Assembly: GCA_964657395.1 (NCBI GenBank)
Contig: CAZZUX010000008.1
Span: 1 to 62,999 of the forward strand
Direction: 5' to 3'
Length of the DNA stretch: 62,999 nt
DNA from: G963692885 sp964657395
Lineage (GTDB): Bacteria > Acidobacteriota > Terriglobia > Terriglobales > Acidobacteriaceae
Of the stretch, positions 16,509 to 28,906 are shown piece by piece. The notes beneath the pieces are model-generated. The model was not told where the DNA came from. It was given only the letters and a program-made list of their open reading frames with translations, and searched no databases. The position numbers and the translations under genes are program-made. How positions within the stretch are numbered: position 1 is the stretch's first letter; every line of letters begins with the position of its first letter.

Positions 16509-17786
16509 CTAATCGCGAAAAACATCACCCAGCCTGCGGATCTGTGCGCCGACCCCGCGCAATTTTTCTTCAATGCGTTCATACCCGCGATCCATATGAT
16601 AGACGCGATCGAGGATGGACTCGCCCTCGGCAACCAGGGCTGCGAGAACGAGGGAAGCAGAGGCGCGCAGGTCTGAACACATGACGGCGGCGGCGGAGAG
16701 TTCAGACTTCCCGCGAATCATGGCGGTTCTTCCTTCGACTCGTATGTTCGCTCCCATCCGGATCAATTCCTGAACATGCATGAAGCGATTTTCGAAGATA
16801 TTTTCGGTCACCATGCTGGTGCCATCGGCCTGCGTGGCAAGAGCCATGTACTGGGCCTGCATGTCGGTGGGGAAGCCGGGGTATTCTTCAGTCGTGATGT
16901 CGGCTGCCTTCAGGTCGCCTTCACTGCGCACCCGGATGGAATCGGTGCCGATCTGGATGCGCACGCCGGCGGCTTCAAGCTTGGCGACGACGGCGGATAG
17001 ATGCGCGGGATTGCAGTTGACGACATTCAGATCACCGCCGGTGATGGCCCCGGCGATGAGAAATGTGCCCGCTTCAATGCGATCCGGATTGATGCGATGG
17101 CGTGCTCCGTGGAGCTTAGTCACGCCCTGCACCTTGATCGTGGAAGTTCCTGCGCCAGCGATGTTTGCTCCCATGGCGGTCAGGAGCGTCGCCAGGTCGA
17201 CGACCTCGGGTTCGCGCGCGCAATTTTCCATGAGCGTCTCGCCGTCAGCAAGGACCGCAGCCATGAGCAGGTCTTCTGTACCTGTAACTGTTATCTTATC
17301 GAAGACGATGTGCGCACCTTTCAGCCGCTCGGTGCGCGCCTCCAGGTAGCCATGCTCCTGGGTGATGGAGGCGCCCATGGCTTCGAGGCCGCGGATATGA
17401 AGGTCGATGGGGCGGCCGCCGATGGCGCAGCCTCCTGGCATGGCGACGCGTGCCATGCCGGTGCGGGCGATGAGCGGACCGAGCACCAGTGAGGACGCAC
17501 GCATGGTTTTGACGATCTCGTATTTAGCAACAGGATCAGAGAGATGGCGGCAGCTGATGGTGGTGCGATGCTGGGCGCGACCGTAGCCCAGCTCTACCTC
17601 TGCGCCCATCGAGACCAGGAGTTTGCGTTCGGTTTCGATGTCGCGCACCTGGGGAATGTTTTCCAGGATGACGTCGTCTTCTGTCAGGATGGCTGCAGCC
17701 ATACAGGGGAGGGCGGAGTTTTTGGCACCGCTGATGCGCACGGTTCCCAGCAGAGGCTTGCCTCCGCGAATGACAAACTTGTCCAT
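16509..17786 (-). CDS. murA: UDP-N-acetylglucosamine 1-carboxyvinyltransferase
   Basis: First committed enzyme of peptidoglycan synthesis; it transfers enolpyruvate from PEP to UDP-GlcNAc. About 425 residues, as expected. The N terminus KFVIRGGKPLLGTVRISGAKNSALP is typical. The fosfomycin-target cysteine is present in PGGCAIGGRPIDLH, so no intrinsic Cys-to-Asp resistance is seen. The ATG at 17786 (MDKFVIRGG) is the likely start; a methionine four residues earlier (17798) is possible. Confidence 0.97.
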   Translation of the reverse strand: MDKFVIRGGKPLLGTVRISGAKNSALPCMAAAILTEDDVILENIPQVRDIETERKLLVSMGAEVELGYGRAQHRTTISCRHLSDPVAKYEIVKTMRASSLVLGPLIARTGMARVAMPGGCAIGGRPIDLHIRGLEAMGASITQEHGYLEARTERLKGAHIVFDKITVTGTEDLLMAAVLADGETLMENCAREPEVVDLATLLTAMGANIAGAGTSTIKVQGVTKLHGARHRINPDRIEAGTFLIAGAITGGDLNVVNCNPAHLSAVVAKLEAAGVRIQIGTDSIRVRSEGDLKAADITTEEYPGFPTDMQAQYMALATQADGTSMVTENIFENRFMHVQELIRMGANIRVEGRTAMIRGKSELSAAAVMCSDLRASASLVLAALVAEGESILDRVYHMDRGYERIEEKLRGVGAQIRRLGDVFRD

Positions 17787-18056
17787 GGAGGCAAGCATAG
17801 TTTATGAAGCCCTGCGGCGTCGCATCGGGAACCGCCTCAGTCAAGAGCATGGGCCAAGATAAAGTGTCCAGTAAATAGTGTGGCTGCATCGATCAGCCGC
17901 GGTATGGACCTGCGGGACGTTTACGCGTGGGAGAACTCAGTGATAGGGTTTCCAGCAATGGTTCAACGATAGCCTGGCCTACTCTGCAAGGCAGGCGTTG
18001 TCAGGGACCTGGATCCAATACAGTTCCTGGATTTCGACCAACTCGGGAGTTCTTAC

Positions 18057-19724
18057 ATGAAGGAATCAATCAGCAAAAGCGCCGCGCCCCTCTTTGTGAT
18101 GGCTGCCGTATTGACTGCGACTGCAGCGTCCAACGGCCAGACTGTACTGACTCGCCACGTTCGTGAAGCAGTGCGAAGCGGCGCGGTACAGGCGCTTGGA
18201 AGCTTGACGGCGGACCAGGTGATGAAGCTGGATCTCGTGCTTCCGCTGCGCGACGAAGCAGGGCTCGATGCTTTTATCGCGGATGTGAGCGATCCTGCGA
18301 GCGCTAATTACGGCCGCTTCCTGACAGTGGCTGAGTTTACTCAGAAGTTCGGACCGACGCAGGACGAGTTCGACACACTGGTGCAGTTCGCCAAAACTCA
18401 TGGCTTTATGGTCACCGGCGGCAGCCGCGATGGCATGGACCTACAGGTAAGCGCGCCCGTCGCTGCAGTTGAGAGCGCATTCCACATCCATATCCACACT
18501 TATCAGCATCCGACGGAGACTCGAACGTTCTTCAGTCCGGATCGCGAGCCTGCGGTCGATCTCAAGTTCAATCTGTGGCACATCACCGGACTCGACAACT
18601 ACTCGATTCCGCATCCACTGTTTGTGAAGAAGACCGACTACGCCGCAGCTCACCACATGGACGTGAGCCAGGTGGTGACTCACGCGACGACCGGCTCAGG
18701 TCCTTCCGCATCGTTCCTGGGCAGCGATATGCGCGCAGCTTATTACGGTGGCACGGCTTTAACCGGTGCCGGTGAGAATCTCGGATTGTTTGAATACCAG
18801 GGGACGGATCTTTCCGATCTGAATACCTACTTCCACAACATCGGTCAGACCAACCACGTTCCTGTTACGCTGCTGTCCACGGACGGCACGGATACTGGCT
18901 GCCTGAACTCGCAGGGTTGCGACGATACCGAGCAGACACTCGATATGACGCAGGCACTTGGCATGGCTCCCGGCCTCCACAGCCTGGTGAACTATATCGG
19001 CTCTCTGGATACTGCGATCATCAGCGCGATGACTACTCATAATCCTTTGCCGACCACGATCGGCTGTTCATGGGGATGGACTCCTGCGGATCCTTCGACA
19101 CTCGATCCCTACTTCAAGAGGATGGCTGCACAGGGACAGAACTTCTTTGTGGCGTCTGGCGATAATTCCACCTGGTCGCACGGCAACGAAGCGTGGCCTG
19201 CTGACGACGCTTACGTCGTCTCAGTCGGAGGCACAGACCTGGTGACTACGAAGGCGGGTGGACCGTGGAAGTCAGAGACTGCATGGGTGGATAGCGGAGG
19301 CGGCATCTCTCCCGACAAAATTGCTATCCCGTCGTGGCAGAAGGCCGCGATCAATGCAACGAACAAAGGATCCAAAGTCTATCGCAATGGTCCGGATGTC
19401 GCAGCAAATGCAAACTTCAGCTTCTACACCTGTGCGGATCAGAGTGGCTGCCTGGCGAACTCCTATGGGGGCACCAGCTTTGCCGCGCCGATGTGGGCGG
19501 GCTACATCGCGCTTGTCAACCAGCAGCTGAAAGCAAATGGAAAGCCCCCGCTCGGCTTCCTCAATCCAACCATCTACGCAGAAAATGCCACGTCGAAGTA
19601 CAGCCTTGACTTCCATGACATCACCAGCGGGAAGTCCGGCAGCTACAGTGCTGAAAAAGGGTTTGACCTTGTGACCGGATGGGGCAGTCCTACTCCGTCG
19701 CTGATCAAAACACTCGCGCCATAG
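18057..19724 (+). CDS. Secreted S53 (sedolisin/kumamolisin) peptidase
   Basis: Secreted acid-active serine-carboxyl peptidase of 555 residues. There is a signal peptide (residues 1-25, AAPLFVMAAVLTATAASNGQ). A pro-kumamolisin activation domain follows (about 35-185, LDAFIADVSDPASANYGRFL), then the catalytic domain. The catalytic Glu and Asp lie in TEQTLDMTQ, the oxyanion Asp in FVASGDNS, and the nucleophile Ser in GGTSFAAPMW. GGGAG stands 7 bases before the ATG. A strong hairpin terminator follows the stop. It probably serves extracellular protein degradation at low pH. Confidence 0.94.
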   Translation: MKESISKSAAPLFVMAAVLTATAASNGQTVLTRHVREAVRSGAVQALGSLTADQVMKLDLVLPLRDEAGLDAFIADVSDPASANYGRFLTVAEFTQKFGPTQDEFDTLVQFAKTHGFMVTGGSRDGMDLQVSAPVAAVESAFHIHIHTYQHPTETRTFFSPDREPAVDLKFNLWHITGLDNYSIPHPLFVKKTDYAAAHHMDVSQVVTHATTGSGPSASFLGSDMRAAYYGGTALTGAGENLGLFEYQGTDLSDLNTYFHNIGQTNHVPVTLLSTDGTDTGCLNSQGCDDTEQTLDMTQALGMAPGLHSLVNYIGSLDTAIISAMTTHNPLPTTIGCSWGWTPADPSTLDPYFKRMAAQGQNFFVASGDNSTWSHGNEAWPADDAYVVSVGGTDLVTTKAGGPWKSETAWVDSGGGISPDKIAIPSWQKAAINATNKGSKVYRNGPDVAANANFSFYTCADQSGCLANSYGGTSFAAPMWAGYIALVNQQLKANGKPPLGFLNPTIYAENATSKYSLDFHDITSGKSGSYSAEKGFDLVTGWGSPTPSLIKTLAP

Positions 19725-19736
19725 GGTCCTGACGCA

Positions 19737-19765
19737 GGAAAGCCCCGCTGAGCGCGGGGCCTTCC
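19737..19765. terminator. Bidirectional hairpin terminator
   Basis: GGAAAGCCCCGC and GCGGGGCCTTCC form a GC-rich stem with one mismatch around a TGA-type loop. It sits 12 bases after the S53 peptidase stop and 15 bases from the end of the converging murQ gene. It is the clearest terminator hairpin in the window and could serve both genes. Confidence 0.75.
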
Positions 19766-19780
19766 TGGACTTCAGGCGGA

Positions 19781-20755
19781 TCAGAGTTCCAGGATATTGT
19801 CTTCGATGGCGACGCGAACATTGCCATCCGCCTTTGCCAGCCGGCGCACTGCTTCCGGCTTATCGACATCTGCTTTCAGCATGACCAGTGCCACGGGGAT
19901 ACTGCGTCCGGCCGATTTGATGGTATCGACTGCCTTCTCGCGATCAATGTTGCACGCGCGCATGAGCGTCGAAATACCACGCTCAACCAGCTTGGTGTTC
20001 TGCATGTGCACGTTGACCATGAGGTTTTCGTACACATAGCCGAGCCTGGTCATGGCGCCGGTGGTGATCATGTTCAGAACCATCTTCTGGGCCGTTGCTG
20101 CCTTCATCCGCGTTGAGCCAGAGATGACCTCGGGACCAACTTCGGCGACGACGGTGATCTCTGCTGCGAGCGACAGGGCAGTGTTGTGATTGCACACGAC
20201 TGCGGCAGTCATGGCTCCACGAGCTTTCGCGTATTCGACGGCTCCGACTACGTAGGGCGTCCGACCGCTTGCGGAAACACCGATGACGATGTCCTTTCGC
20301 GTAGGCCGCCGTCGTGCAATGTCACGCTGTCCAAGTTCCGGCAGATCTTCATTGACTTCGACGGCAGAGGCTACCGCTTTTGGTCCGCCGGCGACGATGT
20401 ACTGGATGGATTGCGGCGCTGTCGAATAGGAAGCTGGACACTCCGAGGAGTCGAGCGCAGCGATGCGTCCGCTGGATCCTGCGGCCACATAGATCAGGCG
20501 TCCACCATCGCGCAGACTGCGGGCAACGGCATCGATCACGAGTGCGATTTCAGGGAGGGACTTCTTGACTGCCAAGGCGACCTTGGCGTCTTCCTGGTTA
20601 ATGATGCGGGCGATTTCAAGGGCGGACTTGGTGTCCAGTCCTCGTGATGCCTCGTTTGCGCCCTCGGTGGTCAATTCCACCAGGTTGCTGGTTCGGTGTT
20701 TCGAAAATGCTTCGTCGGAGTGCGCTACGGTGCGCGGTGCTGTCATTGTTGCCAT
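19781..20755 (-). CDS. murQ: N-acetylmuramic acid 6-phosphate etherase
   Basis: Cleaves the lactyl ether of MurNAc-6-phosphate in peptidoglycan recycling. SIS (sugar isomerase) domain protein of about 324 residues. Motifs: VAAGSSGRIAALDSSECPASY, where MurQ normally has AAECP, the catalytic Glu region VAEVGPEVISGSTRMKAATAQK, and the C-terminal helical part. The frame is open to 20845, but the ATG at 20755 (MATMTAPRTV) gives the normal length. A beta-lactamase-fold hydrolase lies 100 bases upstream on the same strand and may cooperate in cell-wall recycling. Confidence 0.95.
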   Translation of the reverse strand: MATMTAPRTVAHSDEAFSKHRTSNLVELTTEGANEASRGLDTKSALEIARIINQEDAKVALAVKKSLPEIALVIDAVARSLRDGGRLIYVAAGSSGRIAALDSSECPASYSTAPQSIQYIVAGGPKAVASAVEVNEDLPELGQRDIARRRPTRKDIVIGVSASGRTPYVVGAVEYAKARGAMTAAVVCNHNTALSLAAEITVVAEVGPEVISGSTRMKAATAQKMVLNMITTGAMTRLGYVYENLMVNVHMQNTKLVERGISTLMRACNIDREKAVDTIKSAGRSIPVALVMLKADVDKPEAVRRLAKADGNVRVAIEDNILEL

Positions 20756-20854
20756 GGTCGATGTACCTGCTGAACCCACATCAGTGTATCGGGATTCCGA
20801 TACTTGTAAAGAACTCATCAAAATCGATGGTACCCAACCAGTCATTATCCCACA

Positions 20855-22006
20855 TCAAGGTAACTGGGGGATCAAAGCCTGCCAGATTCGATCATGGAAA
20901 ATGGGCCGGATCCTCCGTATACCCTGGTTGTCCCTGGAGGGCCAGGTTCTGTTTGTGAGCAGAACAACGGCTACCCCTTTCACTCTATCGATCCAGATAG
21001 AGGTTCCTGCGTAACCCAGATGACCGATTGAGTCAGAGCTGAAGTAATTCCCGGATGAGGACGGTGATGAGGGTGTGTCCCACCCTAGTGCACGTGAGCT
21101 GGCGGGAGGCATGCCGGTTCTGGTGCTGAAGAGCTTGATTGTGTCGGGTCGAAAGAGGAGCTTGTCTTCGGCAGAGGATGCTGGAGCAATCAAGCACCTT
21201 GCGAACTTCAAGGCATCGAGGACGTTTCCAAACAGGCCGGCGTGGCCGCTGATGCCGCCCATGACCCAGCAGTTTTCATCCTGGACTTCGCCCTGAATGA
21301 TGCGCAGGCGGAAAGCCGTGTCTCTCTCCGTAGGAGGGATGGATGGCCACGTGTCCGGAGAAGGCAGGAAGCCGGTGTGATTCATCTGCAGGGGAGCGAA
21401 AACCTCTCGTCTGCAGAAGTTGTCGATTGTCTCGCCTGCCAGGGTTTCCAGCGCACGTCCCAGCAGAATGAAGCCTATGTCCGAGTATTCGGCGACTGCA
21501 CTGGGGAGATGTTCCAACGGCATGTGAAGGCAGGCGTTCAGTAGTTCTTCACGAGAATGAGCGAATTCGAAGAGGCGAGCATATCCGGCGAGACCAGAGC
21601 AGTGGGCAAGCAGGTGCCGGATGGTAACACTGTGCCTCGCGTCTTCGTCGATCCCGGCGGGAGCAGTTCCGGACGCAAACTCGGGCAGGATGTCGGTGAG
21701 TGGCTGGTCCAGATTGAGCTGCTGACGATCGAAGAGCAACATCGCCATCGAGGTTGTAGCCAGGACCTTGGTGAGGCTGGCGAGATCGAAGACTGAGGAG
21801 GGCTCGATGGAGGGAGCGTCCGAATCGTAGGTCTGCCGTCCAAGCGCATCCAAAATGCGGATGTTGCTGCCTTGAAGGACGCCAAAAGCGCAACCGGGGA
21901 AAATTTTGTCGGAGATTGCTTCTTGCAGCAGGTCGTACACCGCCGAAAAGGCCGTGCGCTCTGTCGCATTGCGGGGAGGCAGGTTCCGGCCTGATTCAGG
22001 CTGCAT
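20855..22006 (-). CDS. Class-C beta-lactamase-family serine hydrolase
   Basis: 383 residues of the AmpC/EstB fold. The SxxK nucleophile motif is SLTKVLATT, and the YxN-type position is occupied by YSDIGF. A KTG-like HxG region is less clear (GHLGYAGTSIW). No signal peptide is visible, so it is probably cytoplasmic. Its position beside murQ suggests a role on muropeptides or amidated cell-wall sugars rather than antibiotic resistance; that is an inference. It is divergent from the TrbI-like gene. Confidence 0.87.
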   Translation of the reverse strand: MQPESGRNLPPRNATERTAFSAVYDLLQEAISDKIFPGCAFGVLQGSNIRILDALGRQTYDSDAPSIEPSSVFDLASLTKVLATTSMAMLLFDRQQLNLDQPLTDILPEFASGTAPAGIDEDARHSVTIRHLLAHCSGLAGYARLFEFAHSREELLNACLHMPLEHLPSAVAEYSDIGFILLGRALETLAGETIDNFCRREVFAPLQMNHTGFLPSPDTWPSIPPTERDTAFRLRIIQGEVQDENCWVMGGISGHAGLFGNVLDALKFARCLIAPASSAEDKLLFRPDTIKLFSTRTGMPPASSRALGWDTPSSPSSSGNYFSSDSIGHLGYAGTSIWIDRVKGVAVVLLTNRTWPSRDNQGIRRIRPIFHDRIWQALIPQLP

Positions 22007-22106
22007 AGCGCCATGGTAACGAACGTGCGTTTCCGCAGCCTCACGTTTTGCTTTCTTGTGAGAGCATCCACCGTCTATAACAAGGGAGAAGTCTTTCGGA
22101 GGCAGT

Positions 22107-23039
22107 ATGGGTCAGCGTCTGACGCTCAGTCCGCTTACAACATGGGTGGCAGGAGTTTTCCTGCTTTCCTCAGCCGGAGGCGGCAGCCTGCTTGCCCAGC
22201 AGCCCAGTGCACCGGCGGTCGCCCCGGCCACAAGTTCGAATCAAGATGCACCGGCTGCCTCGCAGAGCGGTGTCAACCAGCCCGTGGTGGCTCCTGGAGC
22301 GGATAAGGCGACGCCCGGTGACAGCCATGCGGCTGATCCTGCGCTGACAGTGCCGGCCGGGACGAAGGTCCTGCTCGCGGTAGAGAGCCCGATCAATACC
22401 AAGACAGCACGACCGGGGGATGGTCTGTATCTTGTCTCAACGTTTCCGGTGATTGTCGGGACGCATGTCCTCATTCCGGCAGGCGTCTACGTGCAGGGTG
22501 TCGTGGACCAGGTGACGCGTCCGGGTCGGGTGAAGGGACGCGCCAAGCTGCTGATTCACTTCAACACGATGATCTTCCCGAATGGCCAGGTCGTTGCTAT
22601 TCCCGGCGGCGTGAATAATCTTCCCGGTTCGGACGGGCCGCAGGTTAAGAACAGCGAAGGCGAGATCCAGCAGGCCGGCAACAATGGTAAGGATGCGGGA
22701 ACGATTGCCAAGGGAGCAGCTGCGGGCGCCGGCATCGGTGCGCTGGGCGGCTCGGCAATGGGTCATCCGTTGGCGGGCATTGGTTACGGCGGGCTCGGTG
22801 GTGCTGCGGCTGGTGGCATCTACACGTTGCTGACCCGCGGTGACGACATCAATATCCAGACAGGAGCGAGCATCGAGATGGTGCTGCAGCGTCCATTGCG
22901 CCTGGAGCCATCGCAGCTTGCCGGGATCAATGACGTGCAGGGTCAACCCCAGTTCGTGCCCTCGGCTTCGCAGCAGCGGCCTCTGCCCAAACCACGCATG
23001 ATGATGACCTGTCCGGCAGGTTCGCTAGGCTGCGGCTAG
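22107..23039 (+). CDS. Exported TrbI/VirB10-like C-terminal domain protein
   Basis: 310 residues with an N-terminal signal-type helix and a Q/A/P-rich linker (about 30-85). A beta-rich domain follows (GTKVLLAVESPINTKTARPGD, GTHVLIPAGVYVQGVVDQV, KLLIHFNTMIFPNGQVVAI), recalling the VirB10/TrbI C-terminal barrel. Next comes a glycine-zipper hydrophobic stretch (about 205-250, GAGIGALGGSAMGHPLAGIGYGG). GGAGG stands just before the ATG. No type IV secretion or conjugation genes are nearby, so it probably has an independent envelope role. It precedes lepB by 28 bases. Confidence 0.75.
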   Translation: MGQRLTLSPLTTWVAGVFLLSSAGGGSLLAQQPSAPAVAPATSSNQDAPAASQSGVNQPVVAPGADKATPGDSHAADPALTVPAGTKVLLAVESPINTKTARPGDGLYLVSTFPVIVGTHVLIPAGVYVQGVVDQVTRPGRVKGRAKLLIHFNTMIFPNGQVVAIPGGVNNLPGSDGPQVKNSEGEIQQAGNNGKDAGTIAKGAAAGAGIGALGGSAMGHPLAGIGYGGLGGAAAGGIYTLLTRGDDINIQTGASIEMVLQRPLRLEPSQLAGINDVQGQPQFVPSASQQRPLPKPRMMMTCPAGSLGCG

Positions 23040-23067
23040 ATGCAGCAGCTAATATAAAGTCATCCCG

Positions 23068-23646
23068 ATGCAGTCCACTGATCTGCCACCTGAACCTGCA
23101 CGTTTCGACGCTCCTCCTGCTTTGAGCGAGCCGGAGTCACGCCCGTTACGACTGTGGGTGCGCGATCTGGTTTTTTCCGTCGGCATCTCCTTTTTCATTA
23201 TCACCTTTCTCTATCAGCCGGTGAAGGTGGAGGGAACCAGCATGCTGCCGCGGCTGGAGGACCAGGACCGCCTCTTCATCAACAAGTTTGTTTATCGTTT
23301 CGAGAAGATCGAGCGCGGGGATGTTGTCGTCTTTAACTATCCGCGCGATCCTCAAAAAAGTTACATCAAGCGCGTCATTGCGCTTCCTGGCGATACTCTC
23401 CTGGTCGATGAGGGGCAGGTGTTTGTGAATGGCAGGAAGCTCCCCGAACCCTATGTGCCGGATCGCTACCGCGACATTCGCTCGGTAGCGTCGATGACCA
23501 TCCCGCCGCATGAATATTTTGTAATGGGGGATCATCGCTCCATCTCGAGCGACAGCCGGGACTTTGGTCCGGTGGAGCGGCATTACATCTACGGCAAAGC
23601 CGAATTCGTTTATTGGCCCACCGATCAGTTTGGGGCGGTTCGTTAG
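23068..23646 (+). CDS. lepB: Signal peptidase I
   Basis: Membrane-bound leader peptidase of 192 residues that removes signal peptides from exported proteins. One N-terminal membrane helix (LVFSVGISFFIITFLYQPV) precedes box B VEGTSMLPRLEDQD with the nucleophile serine. Box D YIKRVIALPGD carries the general-base lysine, and box E MGDHRSISSDSRDFG completes the set. It probably shares a transcript with the TrbI-like gene. Confidence 0.96.
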   Translation: MQSTDLPPEPARFDAPPALSEPESRPLRLWVRDLVFSVGISFFIITFLYQPVKVEGTSMLPRLEDQDRLFINKFVYRFEKIERGDVVVFNYPRDPQKSYIKRVIALPGDTLLVDEGQVFVNGRKLPEPYVPDRYRDIRSVASMTIPPHEYFVMGDHRSISSDSRDFGPVERHYIYGKAEFVYWPTDQFGAVR

Positions 23647-23726
23647 TCGCATTGTGGATTGAAGTGATCAGCCAGATCTGTTTGAAAGCTATCCTCGTCC
23701 TTCATCGATAAATGTCCCATTCCTGC

Positions 23727-23732
23727 TAGAAT
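23727..23732 (+). promoter_or_regulatory. Extended -10 promoter candidate for carA
   Basis: TGC-TAGAAT is an extended -10 element (TGN plus a hexamer close to TATAAT), ending 28 bases before the carA ATG. A transcript from here would have a leader of about 20 bases containing the GGAGAAG ribosome binding site. There is no good -35, as is usual for extended -10 promoters. Confidence 0.4.
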
Positions 23733-23759
23733 CGACTGAATCCACTCCATGGAGAAGCG

Positions 23760-24923
23760 ATGCAGGCGATTCTTGCGCTCGAAGACGGGCGCATCTTCCG
23801 CGGTGAAGGCTACGGTGCCAGGGTTGAAGGCTCAGGTGAAGTAGTTTTCAATACATCGCTGACGGGCTACCAGGAAATTTTCACTGATCCTTCGTATGCC
23901 GGGCAGATTGTTGTTCTCACCAATCCGCAGATCGGTAACTACGGGACGAATGCTGCCGATAATGAGGCTGCGAGGCCATTCATCGAAGGATTGATTGTGC
24001 GTGAGTTTTCCGCAATCAGCTCCAACTGGCGATCCGAACAAGTCGCCGATGAGTATCTCGAACGCTTCCAGGTTCCAGTGATTTCCGAGATCGATACGCG
24101 GGCACTGGTGCGCCACCTGCGCACACACGGCGTGATGCGCGGTGTGATTTCGACGATCGAAACAGACGCCGACAAGCTTGTTGCGAAGGCGAAAGCAATC
24201 GCCAGGATGGACGGAACAGATCTGGCACGCGTTGTCAGCACGCGGAGCGCGTACGAATTTGACTGCAAGGATCCTGCGAACTACTACGACGATCCGCTGC
24301 CGCAAGTTGGCCGCCCGCAGGGTCAGGACCAGATCATCGAGGAGCCACCGGCGAATCTGCACGTGGTTGCATATGACTTCGGCATCAAGACGAATATTCT
24401 CAGGATGCTTGCCCGTCAGAATTGCCGGGTGACCGTGGTTCCGGCACAGACCTCCGCAGAGGATGTGCTGGCGCTGAATCCGGATGGCATCTTCCTCTCG
24501 AACGGTCCGGGTGATCCAGAGCCGGTGACGTATGCGCAGGAGAGTATCCGTCGGCTGATGGGGCGCAAGCCTATTTTCGGTATCTGCCTGGGACATCAAT
24601 TAATCGGCCTAGCCCTGGGCGGCAAGACGTACAAGCTGAAGTTCGGTCATCACGGCGGCAATCATCCTGTGCAGCATGTGCACAGCGGCAAGGTCGAGAT
24701 TACTGCACACAACCACAACTATGCGGTTGATCCCGATTCGATAAGAGAGAGCGAAGTGGAGTTGACGCACGTCGATTTGAATGACAACACGCTGGAAGGT
24801 CTCCGTCATCGATCGATGCCGCTTTACAGCGTGCAGTATCATCCCGAAGCGGGTCCCGGGCCGCACGATTCCACATACCTGTTTCAGGACTTCCGTAAGC
24901 TGATGGAGGAGTGGAAGAAGTGA
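23760..24923 (+). CDS. carA: Carbamoyl phosphate synthase small subunit
   Basis: Glutamine amidotransferase subunit (387 residues) that feeds ammonia to CarB for arginine and pyrimidine synthesis. The N-terminal domain is recognisable from VVFNTSLTGYQEIFTDPSYAG. The class I GATase domain carries the nucleophile Cys in FGICLGHQ and the His/Glu pair in SVQYHPEAGPGPHD. GGAGAAG stands 3 bases before the ATG. It is separated from carB by a small exported unknown gene. Confidence 0.97.
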   Translation: MQAILALEDGRIFRGEGYGARVEGSGEVVFNTSLTGYQEIFTDPSYAGQIVVLTNPQIGNYGTNAADNEAARPFIEGLIVREFSAISSNWRSEQVADEYLERFQVPVISEIDTRALVRHLRTHGVMRGVISTIETDADKLVAKAKAIARMDGTDLARVVSTRSAYEFDCKDPANYYDDPLPQVGRPQGQDQIIEEPPANLHVVAYDFGIKTNILRMLARQNCRVTVVPAQTSAEDVLALNPDGIFLSNGPGDPEPVTYAQESIRRLMGRKPIFGICLGHQLIGLALGGKTYKLKFGHHGGNHPVQHVHSGKVEITAHNHNYAVDPDSIRESEVELTHVDLNDNTLEGLRHRSMPLYSVQYHPEAGPGPHDSTYLFQDFRKLMEEWKK

Positions 24924-24931
24924 GGCGGGCT

Positions 24932-25555
24932 ATGCGCCCATTCACGCCGTTGCTGGCGGTTATTGCCTTCTTCTTTCACATTTCTACCTCACAGGCTCAG
25001 CGGCCTTCGATGGTGTACGCAGCCAGTCTGCAACGCAAGGTGCTGGAACCGCGGGTGCAGCGCTTTGTTTCCGCCTGTATGTCCGGATCCAGGGCAGCTG
25101 CACCTCTGCAACTCTTCTCCCAAGGCTCGTGGTTTGTGACGACAGACCTGGCGTCTCACGTGAAGCTGGAAGGCAGCAATGACGATGGCACGGCGATGGT
25201 GTGGATCACGAATGGCCATCCGCGGGCACTTTCAGTCTGGGTGCATGACGATGAATTTGATCGCAGCACGCTTGCTTGTCTGAATGAAAGCGGCGCAGTG
25301 ACCAGGCAGATCAACGAGTACATGCCCGGCGAGTCGGAGCCGGATCTTCACTGGATTTACATCCATACATTTCTGCTGTCGCACGACGGGCGTTATCGTT
25401 CGGCGGACAGCTACACCGACTGGCAGCGAAGGCCGATGCATGCTCCCCGGCTGACGAGCGAGGATCGGGATTTTATCGCCGGCGAACGGCACTACACACG
25501 CTGGCAGGATTTCGATTTTGCCGCAGCCGTCGATCGCGCCAAACAGCAGCCATGA
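24932..25555 (+). CDS. Exported protein of unknown function between carA and carB
   Basis: About 207 residues. I do not recognise a family. A signal peptide is clear (MRPFTPLLAVIAFFFHISTSQAQ). The mature part has a single Cys pair candidate (FVSACM, LACLN), an aromatic C-terminal half (DLHWIYIHTFLLSHDGRY) and ends in a charged stretch. The ATG at 24932 gives the signal peptide; a frame start at 24911 would overlap carA. It lies 8 bases after carA and 30 before carB, so it is probably co-transcribed, but a periplasmic protein has no obvious part in carbamoyl phosphate synthesis. Confidence 0.7.
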   Translation: MRPFTPLLAVIAFFFHISTSQAQRPSMVYAASLQRKVLEPRVQRFVSACMSGSRAAAPLQLFSQGSWFVTTDLASHVKLEGSNDDGTAMVWITNGHPRALSVWVHDDEFDRSTLACLNESGAVTRQINEYMPGESEPDLHWIYIHTFLLSHDGRYRSADSYTDWQRRPMHAPRLTSEDRDFIAGERHYTRWQDFDFAAAVDRAKQQP

Positions 25556-25585
25556 CCAACAGCGAAAGCATGAACGAGCCACAGA

Positions 25586-28905
<3,320 letters not shown>

Positions 28906-28906
<1 letters not shown>

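Noticed and set aside
16509..17786. Possible natural fosfomycin resistance through MurA
   Set aside because: The target cysteine is present in PGGCAIGG, so the usual Cys-to-Asp change is absent.
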